Assembly (NCBI GenBank): GCA_002869425.1
Contig: PKSZ01000096.1
Span: 5,344 to 13,874, forward strand
Length of the DNA: 8,531 nucleotides
DNA from: Marinilabiliales bacterium
GTDB taxonomy: Bacteria > Bacteroidota > Bacteroidia > Bacteroidales > BM523
Direction of reading: 5' to 3'
A program made the position numbers and the translations under genes. The notes below the pieces were generated by a model that did not search any database, was not told where the DNA came from, and saw only the letters and a list, made by a program, of their open reading frames with translations. The first letter of the stretch is position 1, and each line of letters opens with the position of its first letter. Positions 1 through 7,656 of this stretch are shown piece by piece.

Positions 1-1
1 G

Positions 2-64
2 ATACGATCTATAGCCAATGTGCAAAAGGATATAGATTTGATAAAAGAAAAACTGAAGTCTTGA
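2..64 (+). CDS. C-terminal end of an unidentified protein (5' truncated by window)
   Basis: The frame starting at base 2 is open to a TGA at 62-64 and encodes about 20 residues ending in KEKLKS. The tail is charged and helix-forming (alternating K/D/E and I/L/V), as at the end of a coiled-coil or helical protein. The stop lies 4 bp before the next ATG on the same strand, so the two genes are probably co-transcribed. Too little remains to name a family. The spacing and amino-acid composition support it being a real gene end, but a chance open frame of this length cannot be excluded. Confidence 0.5.
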   Translation: MRSIANVQKDIDLIKEKLKS

Positions 65-68
65 TCTC

Positions 69-1316
69 ATGCGGCAGCTTGTTGTAAATATTCTTGTTGT
101 ATTAATTATTGCCATTGCATTTTTGTTTTCACCTCAGCCGGATGAAAGAGGAGGTTTGTGCGGATATTATTATGAATTGAATGATTACATGGGTTTTCCT
201 GTTAATTGTGATGCCGTGGGGTTTACAAACCTTGCACAGGAGCCACAGGCTCTTTTGAATAAAGGAGAAGCAAGACAGGGGCGACCTGTTTATATATGGT
301 TGGGAATTGCCCTTGGATATCCGGTTTGTGTTTTTCAGGAACTGTTTGCCGGAGAAGAATTGATTTTGCTTACAGAACAATGGAATACCCTAAAACCATC
401 CAATCCATATTATATTGCCTTTGTTCTTATTAATTTATTGGTTCTGATTGTGGCTTTGCATTTTGTATGGCGTATTGCCGGTAAGCTAGGAGCCAATAGC
501 TACCTGACGCTGGGAATAATTGTTTTGTTGTTGTCAAACGGATTGATGAAGGCCTTTTTTTGGACAGCGCATCAGCAATTGTTTGCAATACTAGTACCGG
601 TTCTCGCGGTTTATATTTTAACGGATAACAGAATTGTGCATTCGTGGAAAAACAATTTGGTAATAGGATTGGTTGGAGGAGTGGGCATGCTTTTATATGG
701 TAATTTTATTTTGTTGTTACCCTGCTTGTTTATTGTCTTGTTCAGGGAAGTATTGGGAAACAAAAAATGGTTGAAATTTCTTGTAAAAACAGTTATGGGG
801 GTTTTTATTTTTTCGGCTCCAATGCTGATTTGGATTGCCTTTGTAAAATCAAGAACGGGAAGCTATTACAGTCACGAAGTTGAACAGTACAGACAATTTG
901 TGTGGATACTGGATGCATTTGCCGAGGGTGCTTTTTTTAAAGCCCTGGGTTCAAATCTGGGTGCATATGTAGCTTTGTTTGTTAAAACCATTTTACCCTG
1001 GTTGGTTGTTTTTATAATACTTAGAGTAGTGAATTATATTCTGGAAAAGAAAAAAGAGAAAGATGTGCAGACTAATTTGATGCGTTGGAACTTGCTGTTT
1101 TTGTTTGTTTTGTTCTTTGTGTTTTATGCACTTATGGGATTTTATAATGAACGACTTACTATGGCATTATACCCGGTAACAATAATCATGATATTTTTTG
1201 AGTTGAATCAAATCCTAAAATATACAAATAAGAAAAAGCTGTTGATTTCGGCTCTGTGGCTTACAGTAATAGCCGTGTTTTTATATCAGGTGATGAGTTA
1301 CGGACCGTTTAGTTAG
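69..1316 (+). CDS. Polytopic inner-membrane protein, possibly GT-C-like; function unknown
   Basis: The 415-aa product is strongly hydrophobic, with roughly 9-11 membrane spans (about residues 3-21, 115-134, 145-160, 168-184, 197-227, 239-258, 297-321, 340-357, 362-380 and 390-408). A large extracytoplasmic loop of about 90 residues follows the first span. It contains acidic residues, three cysteines (C31, C47, C87) and an ARQGRPVY segment (68-75). A first-span / long-loop / many-span layout with acidic residues in the first loop recalls GT-C glycosyltransferases and O-antigen or EPS membrane proteins. I see no diagnostic motif, so that is inference only. The start is the ATG 4 bp after the preceding stop, with no clear Shine-Dalgarno. 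The next gene begins 13 bp after its stop, suggesting one transcript. A transporter-like or other membrane role is equally possible. Confidence 0.75.
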   Translation: MRQLVVNILVVLIIAIAFLFSPQPDERGGLCGYYYELNDYMGFPVNCDAVGFTNLAQEPQALLNKGEARQGRPVYIWLGIALGYPVCVFQELFAGEELILLTEQWNTLKPSNPYYIAFVLINLLVLIVALHFVWRIAGKLGANSYLTLGIIVLLLSNGLMKAFFWTAHQQLFAILVPVLAVYILTDNRIVHSWKNNLVIGLVGGVGMLLYGNFILLLPCLFIVLFREVLGNKKWLKFLVKTVMGVFIFSAPMLIWIAFVKSRTGSYYSHEVEQYRQFVWILDAFAEGAFFKALGSNLGAYVALFVKTILPWLVVFIILRVVNYILEKKKEKDVQTNLMRWNLLFLFVLFFVFYALMGFYNERLTMALYPVTIIMIFFELNQILKYTNKKKLLISALWLTVIAVFLYQVMSYGPFS

Positions 1317-1329
1317 ATTTGGTATTGTT

Positions 1330-2694
1330 ATGTATGCAATTATAGATATTGAAACCACTGGTGGGAGTCCAAAACACGAAAGGATTACCGAAATAGCCAT
1401 TTATGTACATGATGGAAAGAAAGTTGTTAAGGAATTTGTTTCTTTGATTAATCCCGAAAGAGCGATTCCGCCTTTTATTACCCGCTTAACAGGCATAAGC
1501 AATGATATGGTTGCAGATGCTCCTCGGTTTTTTGAGGTGGCAAAAGATATTGTTGAGTTAACAGAGGATTGCATTTTTGTTGCACATAATGCCAGTTTTG
1601 ATTATGGCTTCGTTAAGGAAGAGTTTAAGCGACTGGGGTATAACTATAAGAAGGAATGTTTGTGTACGGTTAAAACAAGCAGAAAATTAATTCCCGGTAA
1701 GGCATCATATAGTCTGGGAAAGCTTTGTGATGAGCTTGGAATACAGATCGAAGACCGACATCGTGCTGCTGGTGATGCACTGGCAACGGTTAAGCTTTTT
1801 GAGTTGTTGCTATCAGTAGATGGTAAAAATGAAACGAAATCACAGTTTGATAAGTTTGCACTGAAAGGCCTGAATCCAAATTTGGATAGAGAAATTTTAA
1901 AGAAATTGCCGGATGAGGTGGGTGTCTATTATTTTCATGATGAGGATAAAGAAGTAATCTATGTTGGAAAAAGTAACAATATTCAAAAGCGGGTTATCTC
2001 GCATTTTAATAATGATGCCTCTCAGCGGTACATAGAAATGAAAGCGCGAATTGCAGATATTTCTTATGAGACAACAGGTAGCGAATTAGTTGCTTTGTTA
2101 TTGGAATCTAGCGAAATAAAAAAATTGAAACCCATCTACAATCGTGCGCAGAGAAGAAAAATATCGAGTTTGGGATTGCATTCTTATACAGACCAGAATG
2201 GATACATTCGGTTGTTTATCGATAAAAATGTAAAAACCAGTAATCCTTTGATGAGTTTTTCTTCCAAGTCGGAAGGGAAACAATTCTTATACAGGATTAT
2301 TGACGAGTTTGAACTTTGCCAGAAATTATGCGATTTGTATAAATCGGAGTCGGCATGCTTTCAACATGGAATTGGTTTATGCAAAGGAGCTTGTGTCGGT
2401 ATTGAATCCAATGAAGATTATAATGAACGGGTAAAATTGTTTATTGAAAGGTATAAATTTGAGAGTGCCAATATGTATATTATTGATCAGGGAAGGCACA
2501 GTGAAGAGCGATCGGTAGTGAAGGTTGAATCAGGTAAATATTGCGGATTTGGGTATTTTGCTTTTGAAGAGGGGATTACAGATCTAAATCAATTGAATGA
2601 CTGTATTCAGTTAATGGAAGATAACCGTGATGTTCAGCAGATAATCAGGAGCTTTATCGGAAGAAACAATGTAGAAAGAATTATCAAGTATTGA
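1330..2694 (+). CDS. DEDDh 3'-5' exonuclease (DnaQ-like) fused to UvrC/Cho-like GIY-YIG endonuclease
   Basis: The 454-aa protein has two nuclease modules. Residues 1-165 are a DnaQ/Pol III epsilon-type exonuclease with all DEDDh catalytic residues visible: D6 and E8 in IIDIETTG, D91 in HNASFD, and H144 and D149 in HRAAGD. Residues about 190-275 are a GIY-YIG domain of UvrC N-terminal type: LPDEVGVYYF (193-202), IYVGKS (210-215), R221, E259 in LLLES, and KPIYN (267-271). After it comes a cysteine cluster C330-x3-C334-x8-C343-x7-C351-x3-C355. It resembles the cysteine region after the UvrC GIY-YIG domain, reported to hold an iron-sulfur cluster in E. coli. Such fusions are known in Bacteroidota and Actinobacteria (mycobacterial Cho-like proteins). 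The expected role is cytoplasmic DNA repair: incision near damage plus 3'-end trimming. The replicative epsilon subunit is normally a stand-alone exonuclease, so dnaQ would be a misleading name. The stop overlaps the convergent acetyltransferase gene by 11 bp. Confidence 0.92.
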   Translation: MYAIIDIETTGGSPKHERITEIAIYVHDGKKVVKEFVSLINPERAIPPFITRLTGISNDMVADAPRFFEVAKDIVELTEDCIFVAHNASFDYGFVKEEFKRLGYNYKKECLCTVKTSRKLIPGKASYSLGKLCDELGIQIEDRHRAAGDALATVKLFELLLSVDGKNETKSQFDKFALKGLNPNLDREILKKLPDEVGVYYFHDEDKEVIYVGKSNNIQKRVISHFNNDASQRYIEMKARIADISYETTGSELVALLLESSEIKKLKPIYNRAQRRKISSLGLHSYTDQNGYIRLFIDKNVKTSNPLMSFSSKSEGKQFLYRIIDEFELCQKLCDLYKSESACFQHGIGLCKGACVGIESNEDYNERVKLFIERYKFESANMYIIDQGRHSEERSVVKVESGKYCGFGYFAFEEGITDLNQLNDCIQLMEDNRDVQQIIRSFIGRNNVERIIKY

Positions 2695-3325
2695 TATCTT
2701 CTCCGTTTAAAAGTTTTTGCAGTCTTTCAAAATACAGCGCAGCATGGTAGCCATCAACCAAACCATGATGTGCATGAATAGATGCCGGCATCGTTTTTAC
2801 TTTTTTTTCAGTATCACATTTTCCAAATGTTATTTTTGGAATGCAATCATTCAGGGAACTCATGGCAAGTGACAAACCTGAAAATTTTAACCAAGGCGTA
2901 ACAGTACAATGCACAACATTCAGTTTCATCTCATTTTCCCGCACTCGCAATCCGGTTGAGTTTTTCACTGCGTCTATTTCTTTTTGGGTATTTGTTTTAA
3001 ATATTTCCAAATCAGAGTTGTACTCAATGTATGAAAATCCAAAAGTATTGTCTTCTCTTCCTATGGTGGATGATAAATCAATTTTATCAAAAAGAAGAAC
3101 TTCACCAGCTTTGATCCGGTATCGAAATTCTTCGATTGAATTCAGTGCTTTCATAGCCATGAAAATGTAATAAATGAAAAAGCTGCAGTTGTATTCTTTT
3201 GCCTTATAAAAAGCTAAACTGGCATCGATTTCTGATACAATTTCATAATATGGTTTTTCCAGTTTGCTAAAGAACTCGTAATGTTCTTTCCTTTGCCAGC
3301 TGTTGATCGGGATTTTCTTAACCAT
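2684..3325 (-). CDS. Chloramphenicol acetyltransferase-fold O-acetyltransferase (CatA-like)
   Basis: The 213-aa length is normal for trimeric CAT enzymes, which transfer acetyl from acetyl-CoA to a hydroxyl. CAT hallmarks appear in order: an N-terminal W10-x-R/K-x-x-H-Y segment, N62-x-I-x-EFRYRI (62-71), a STIGRED..FGF stretch (86-97), PWLKFSG (144-150), and the catalytic HHGLVDG (186-192) with H187 as general base and D191 supporting. The position matching the active-site serine after PW-x-x-F-x in classical CAT appears to be G150, with a serine one residue earlier. Real chloramphenicol resistance is therefore uncertain. The gene starts 7 bp after the stop of the large glycosyltransferase gene and is almost certainly co-transcribed with it, which makes a sugar or glycolipid hydroxyl a reasonable alternative acceptor. 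Its 3' end overlaps the convergent nuclease gene by 11 bp. The family call is firm; the substrate is unknown. Confidence 0.88.
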   Translation of the reverse strand: MVKKIPINSWQRKEHYEFFSKLEKPYYEIVSEIDASLAFYKAKEYNCSFFIYYIFMAMKALNSIEEFRYRIKAGEVLLFDKIDLSSTIGREDNTFGFSYIEYNSDLEIFKTNTQKEIDAVKNSTGLRVRENEMKLNVVHCTVTPWLKFSGLSLAMSSLNDCIPKITFGKCDTEKKVKTMPASIHAHHGLVDGYHAALYFERLQKLLNGEDINT

Positions 3326-3332
3326 AAAGTTT

Positions 3333-6300
3333 TTAATCTTTCAGGTATCCGATAATTGCGTTTGCAACCGCCCTTGGTTCGGGTGGTAATGAATACGGAT
3401 TTCGCTCATAATTACTATTGTAGGGCGAAATATTTAGTGTTTTTCCATCTACTACAAGGGTACTGCTTCCTCCCGGATCGAACCCCATGGCTTTTACCAT
3501 TCCAAATTCTTCCATTATATTGGCCATATCTATGTGGGTAGCACCAACAGACTCGCGTAAACGACCGTTTATAGTAACAACAAAAAGATTTCCGTTTTTG
3601 TCAACTCCTGCTGCTATTTTTGGGCCTCTCATATCTGTATAATCCAAACGGGCAGCCTGGGTTTTAATAGAGAACTGGGTTTTCCAGCCTTCCTCTTCCA
3701 TATCAATGCAGGCTTTACCTCCGTCAACAAGCATTGGTCCTGCTTCTACAGCATGAAGAACATTCTCCAATCCGGGGAAAGTCATTTCAACAATACTATT
3801 TTCAAGATTTTTTGGAACCTGATCGGCTGGTAATGATAAGGTTAACCCTACCGGAATGATTTGTACTTTCTGTCCTTTCTTTGTTTTGATAACTTCTTTA
3901 ATTTCATTACCGGCTAACCTGATAACAACTCTTCCATCTCCTGGAATTTCTTTCCCGTTAAACATCAGGTCATAAAAAGCGGGGTTATTGCCAGGTGATT
4001 TAGAGTTGTAATATTCTGGAGCAAATTGAAAATCTCTGCCGCCCAAATAAATTTTCAAACCTGATGATGCTGAGATTTTTCGGATATCAATTGATCCGTC
4101 TTTATTGATAAAAAGTGCCGGTTTATTAAATAGTGGAGCACTTTTTACTTCCCCGTTGGTAATGAGCAATCCCAGCGGGCTCCCAATGTATGCCTCAGAA
4201 AGTCCGAGTTTCCCTACTAGTTCAGGATTTAGAATGTAGCCGCCATTCCATGCAATTCTGGCGGTGCAGTGCTGTTCTTTTTCAAATTCATCAACAAAAC
4301 AGGTAACCCGTTTTGTTTGATGCGAACTGGAAACAATAGAAAATGCCCATTTATTGGGATTATTCAGGTCGGCTCGAGCCATAACCCCATTCCATGGGTA
4401 TCCATCTGGATATACTCCACTTACGTAATTATATTCTACAAGATCTTTTTCCTTGTTTTTGTTTTTCAGGTTCTCCAGAACCAATTTTATTGGAGAGCCT
4501 TTGGCTTCAGCGTCTTCTTTAATAGCATTAAAAACAACATCTTCTCCCAATTTATCACACAGGTTTTTGAATAGGTCACTTTTTAATGTCTGGTGAAAAT
4601 CGTATGCTGTCTGAACCGGTGTTGGATAGTTTAACGTTGTTCTTACGCCGGCAGGAGCATATTGAATGTATCCATGTCCTGGCTTAATGCCGAGTATGTT
4701 GGCCGTTGTCTGGTAGGTTGTCATACCTATATGAAAACGATCAATGTTTACAGTGTCTGTCATTGTTATGGCGTTCCGCCTGTTGGAGATGAGGATTCCG
4801 TTTTGCTCTTTAATTTTACTCAAAACGTTTAATGCCAGTTCACCCAGTTGAGGGAAATGTATTCCAACGCAAACCTGGTGTGTTTTAATTATCTTAAGAA
4901 TTTGATAATCGTATAGAAGTTTTAGTTCAGATTCGTTACCATGAACAATATAATCAATAATGTTATCAGCAGTCCACCATTTGCCCAGGGGTTTTTCCTG
5001 TGCAAAAATATAGACTGGGGCAAGCTTTTTAAAATTCTTTTTTAAGATGTCTTCTGTAAGCTCTTGTTCAATAGACAATTTTAGTCTGGCTCTGATGGAT
5101 TGAAGAGCAAAGAGTTCCAATTCATATTTTACAAATTTACCTGGAAAATATGCCACTGGAATATTGGATTTCAGTTTCTTAATCAGGATTTCTCTATCGT
5201 CTATTGCAAGTGTTTTACTTGATGTTAACTGGCTTAATGCCAGGTTCCAGTCTGTGAAAAAGTTGGATCTTATATCAAAGCTTTTCACGGCTTCTGGTTG
5301 TATAATTTCAAGATATAACAGGTTTATCAAACCAGTAAGTTCCTGTATTGTAAAATCCTGGTATGGATAATGTTTGGTGTTTCTGTGTCTGTAACTGAAA
5401 GAATGATCATGACGAATTTTAGTGTTACCGTCGTTATAATAAAAAATATTATCAACAGCATTATAAAACTCAACTATTTTAGTTCGGGCAAGTTTTTGTT
5501 TGTCCGGATTTGTTTTGATGAGGTTTTTTGCAAAATTGTGTGCTATACCCCTGATTTCTTGTTCTTCAACTCTAAAGTATGAGGGATCAATAAGAGATTT
5601 GAGTTTTAGCATAAAAGCAAGTTTGCCATAACCTGCGAGGTATTGTCTTGATTTGAAATTGATAATTTTTTTCAGGTCTGCATTCCTGAAGTTGCATATC
5701 TTTTTGTACTGACGAAGTGCTATTTTTGCTGTTTCCAGAGAAATGTTATTGGGTTGCAATTGCAAATGCAGTCTGTAACAAATATCCTCAATGTTTTTAT
5801 TTAAAGATTCAAGGCTATACCTTTTTTCTACTACCTTCTTATTATGCTCTGTTTCTTCAATGTATTTATGAGGATAAAAGACCCGTCTTGAAATGGCTTC
5901 TACTTGTTTGTCGTTGATGTTGATGCCATCAAATTCTATTACTTTCAACCGGTCTTTTTCCGGTAGGTGCTCACCGATAACTTCAGCATAAACTTTTTCC
6001 GGATAGTATCTTCTGCAGAAAATAGGTACCCCTGTTGCACAAGCTTCAATTATTGGCAAACCTCTTCCTTCTGTTTCACTTGGAAGGAGAACCAGGGAAG
6101 CAATGTTGTATAATTCAGGTATCCCAACCGGGTTCTCAAATCGTTTTTTAAATTTATCTTTATCCAGTTCGCTGAACAAAAATCCCAAGAATATTTTCTT
6201 TCTGAATTTAGGGTCAATTTCCGATAGCATGGCAGAGAACCGTTCTACGAGTGTTTCAAAATATGAATGCTGGCCCATTGGAATGGGGCCGGTTACCAAC

Positions 6301-7502
6301 ATGGTGAGTTTTAGTCTGTCGCTTTCCATGAATTTTTCTGCAAAAGACTTGTTGTTGAGCATTTTGCTAATAAGCTTAAATCCAATTGCGATTTTTTTTC
6401 TGGATACAATTCTTGTTGGTTGTAGAAAAACAATGTTTTCAGAAAGAAAGTTTTTCAGCATTTGTGTTTTGTACCCCAGTAATATAGGTCTTGGATTGGT
6501 TTTATCAACCAGTTTGTTTTGAGATACATCGTCAGCAGAATAGCAAATAGGCGTTTCTTTGTAACGACTTAATACTTTCTCGAATTGAACAAAAGCATTG
6601 ATTTTTTTTCGTTTGGAAATTAACTGATATTCTTTAACGTCTACCGCAGTGCCTATTTCTGTAACATTGGCAGGATTATGACCATTTTTGTGAATTAGAT
6701 GAAGAGTTTGACCATAGTTGATATTGACCTGCATCCATGATCTGGATTCCCATGGATATAATACTTCCAGTAGTGTAAAAAATTCTCCTACATGAGAATT
6801 TTTAAAAAAGAAATCTCTAGGACCTGGTTTAAGCCCTTTGGTTTCAATATCTACCTTTTTGTTACCACCTTCCCAGTAAAAATCATGATTATTGTTTATA
6901 ACAGGAATGCCCAGATATTCTGACACCAATACATTGGCCATAGCCGAAGAAACATTTCCCGGGTTTGAATTAACATTGACAATATACAAAAGCTTGATAT
7001 TGTTGTCTTCTACATACTTGCCTAGTTTTTGTGTGATTTTTAGTACCTGGCTCCAATATTTTTTTATTAATGAATTGTAGCTTTTACTACCTCTTTGAAG
7101 TTTGGTGTGAAAAAAATCTTTATAGAGATTCCACTTATCAAAGCTTTTCATTTCTGGTATTGCACATTTTCCAACGGATGGGTCAATAAGTTCCTGTGAT
7201 TCCGGGTAGAATTCGCCTCCAATATAGTGAATGGGAATATCAGGAACTAAAGATTGAAAGTTTTTTGCATATTTCTCTATTTCCAGCGTAACTCCGTCAA
7301 CAGCGTAATAAAAAGTAACAAAACCGATTCCTCCATCGGAGATTTGGTTCTTAAATTCATCAAATGAAGAAGAAAACTCTGCGGATGGAATGGGTCGGGA
7401 TTCCTTAACACGATCAATAAAAAGGCCTAAATCAAACCAAGTGTTAATGGTTTCGTTTTTTAAGCTCTTCATCATTTCTTTAACGGTCATTCTTCTATGC
7501 AT
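3333..7502 (-). CDS. Giant fusion: GT4-like glycosyltransferase + unassigned middle + phosphodiester glycosidase (NAGPA-like)
   Basis: Numbering is from the ATG at 7502 (1389 aa). Residues about 58-575 form a GT-B glycosyltransferase. The N-terminal half has GIGFVTFYYAVDG (58-70) and an NNHDFYWE loop (204-211). The C-terminal half carries the GT4 signature IPELYNIASLVLLPSETEGR (461-480), continuing GLPIIEACATGVP (481-493), with the EX7E pair E478/E486. Residues about 1020-1389 match the phosphodiester glycosidase family of the mammalian uncovering enzyme: WNGGYI (1085-1090), SPLGLLITNGEVKS (1108-1121), EAGPMLVDGG (1253-1262), AAGVDKNGNLFVVTINGR (1297-1314) and FDPGGSSTLVVDG (1341-1353). About 430 residues between are unassigned. 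I see no signal peptide or membrane span. The frame stays open 43 codons upstream to 7631, but that stretch is not protein-like and spans the likely promoter, so 7502 (or the ATG at 7490) is preferred. It precedes the acetyltransferase gene by 7 bp. Domain calls are firm; substrates and linkage are unknown. Confidence 0.87.
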   Translation of the reverse strand: MHRRMTVKEMMKSLKNETINTWFDLGLFIDRVKESRPIPSAEFSSSFDEFKNQISDGGIGFVTFYYAVDGVTLEIEKYAKNFQSLVPDIPIHYIGGEFYPESQELIDPSVGKCAIPEMKSFDKWNLYKDFFHTKLQRGSKSYNSLIKKYWSQVLKITQKLGKYVEDNNIKLLYIVNVNSNPGNVSSAMANVLVSEYLGIPVINNNHDFYWEGGNKKVDIETKGLKPGPRDFFFKNSHVGEFFTLLEVLYPWESRSWMQVNINYGQTLHLIHKNGHNPANVTEIGTAVDVKEYQLISKRKKINAFVQFEKVLSRYKETPICYSADDVSQNKLVDKTNPRPILLGYKTQMLKNFLSENIVFLQPTRIVSRKKIAIGFKLISKMLNNKSFAEKFMESDRLKLTMLVTGPIPMGQHSYFETLVERFSAMLSEIDPKFRKKIFLGFLFSELDKDKFKKRFENPVGIPELYNIASLVLLPSETEGRGLPIIEACATGVPIFCRRYYPEKVYAEVIGEHLPEKDRLKVIEFDGININDKQVEAISRRVFYPHKYIEETEHNKKVVEKRYSLESLNKNIEDICYRLHLQLQPNNISLETAKIALRQYKKICNFRNADLKKIINFKSRQYLAGYGKLAFMLKLKSLIDPSYFRVEEQEIRGIAHNFAKNLIKTNPDKQKLARTKIVEFYNAVDNIFYYNDGNTKIRHDHSFSYRHRNTKHYPYQDFTIQELTGLINLLYLEIIQPEAVKSFDIRSNFFTDWNLALSQLTSSKTLAIDDREILIKKLKSNIPVAYFPGKFVKYELELFALQSIRARLKLSIEQELTEDILKKNFKKLAPVYIFAQEKPLGKWWTADNIIDYIVHGNESELKLLYDYQILKIIKTHQVCVGIHFPQLGELALNVLSKIKEQNGILISNRRNAITMTDTVNIDRFHIGMTTYQTTANILGIKPGHGYIQYAPAGVRTTLNYPTPVQTAYDFHQTLKSDLFKNLCDKLGEDVVFNAIKEDAEAKGSPIKLVLENLKNKNKEKDLVEYNYVSGVYPDGYPWNGVMARADLNNPNKWAFSIVSSSHQTKRVTCFVDEFEKEQHCTARIAWNGGYILNPELVGKLGLSEAYIGSPLGLLITNGEVKSAPLFNKPALFINKDGSIDIRKISASSGLKIYLGGRDFQFAPEYYNSKSPGNNPAFYDLMFNGKEIPGDGRVVIRLAGNEIKEVIKTKKGQKVQIIPVGLTLSLPADQVPKNLENSIVEMTFPGLENVLHAVEAGPMLVDGGKACIDMEEEGWKTQFSIKTQAARLDYTDMRGPKIAAGVDKNGNLFVVTINGRLRESVGATHIDMANIMEEFGMVKAMGFDPGGSSTLVVDGKTLNISPYNSNYERNPYSLPPEPRAVANAIIGYLKD

Positions 7503-7521
7503 AATTGGTGTAATTTTACTT

Positions 7522-7552
7522 TGAAGATACGAAAAAAATAGGAATTTACAAT
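7522..7552 (-). promoter_or_regulatory. Candidate Bacteroidota-type promoter for the leftward glycosyltransferase/acetyltransferase unit
   Basis: On the minus strand, ATTG (7552-7549) is followed by 19 bases and then TATCTTCA (7529-7522). This approximates the TTTG - about 19 - TAnnTTTG consensus. The expected transcript start near 7517 lies about 15 bases before the ATG at 7502 and downstream of the longer in-frame ATG at 7631, supporting the shorter protein start. Both boxes are imperfect and the region is AT-rich, so chance matches are possible. Confidence 0.35.
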
Positions 7553-7566
7553 TGATGAAAATCAAT
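7551..7566. repeat. Small perfect palindrome in the divergent intergenic region
   Basis: ATTGAT and ATCAAT are perfect 6-base inverted copies separated by GAAA. The palindrome abuts the putative -33 box of the leftward promoter, so it could be a repressor or activator half-site pair. The stem is short and all A/T but one G-C pair, so it could easily arise by chance. Confidence 0.3.
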
Positions 7567-7656
7567 GATCTTGGTTGATGATGAAGAATATATGATGAAG
7601 GCAGATTAGAGTATTGTGGTTCTATTTTCATATATATTGAAGGATTAATTCTTGAT

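Noticed and set aside
1314..1321. TAGATTTG, a perfect -7-like box before the nuclease gene
   Set aside because: There is no convincing -33 element at the proper distance, and the box includes the stop codon of the preceding gene; chance matches are common in AT-rich DNA.
2841..3170. 109-codon open frame on the + strand
   Set aside because: It is antisense to the acetyltransferase gene, whose family motifs are clear; the antisense product has no recognisable feature.
2684..3325. Calling the acetyltransferase a proven chloramphenicol resistance gene (cat)
   Set aside because: The active-site serine position seems changed, the gene sits in a glycan-like context and no mobile-element signature is nearby; only the fold-level call is justified.
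4269..4574. 101-codon open frame on the + strand
   Set aside because: It is antisense to the giant gene at the junction of the middle region and the glycosidase domain; the F-rich translation is typical of a shadow frame.
6103..6522. 139-codon open frame on the + strand
   Set aside because: It lies wholly antisense to the GT4 domain, is rich in S/L/F as expected from reverse-complement translation, and has no motif or start signal.
7503..7631. N-terminal 43-residue extension of the giant protein
   Set aside because: The translation looks like non-coding DNA (no domain pattern, scattered aromatic and basic residues) and it covers the likely promoter, so it was left out of the CDS.
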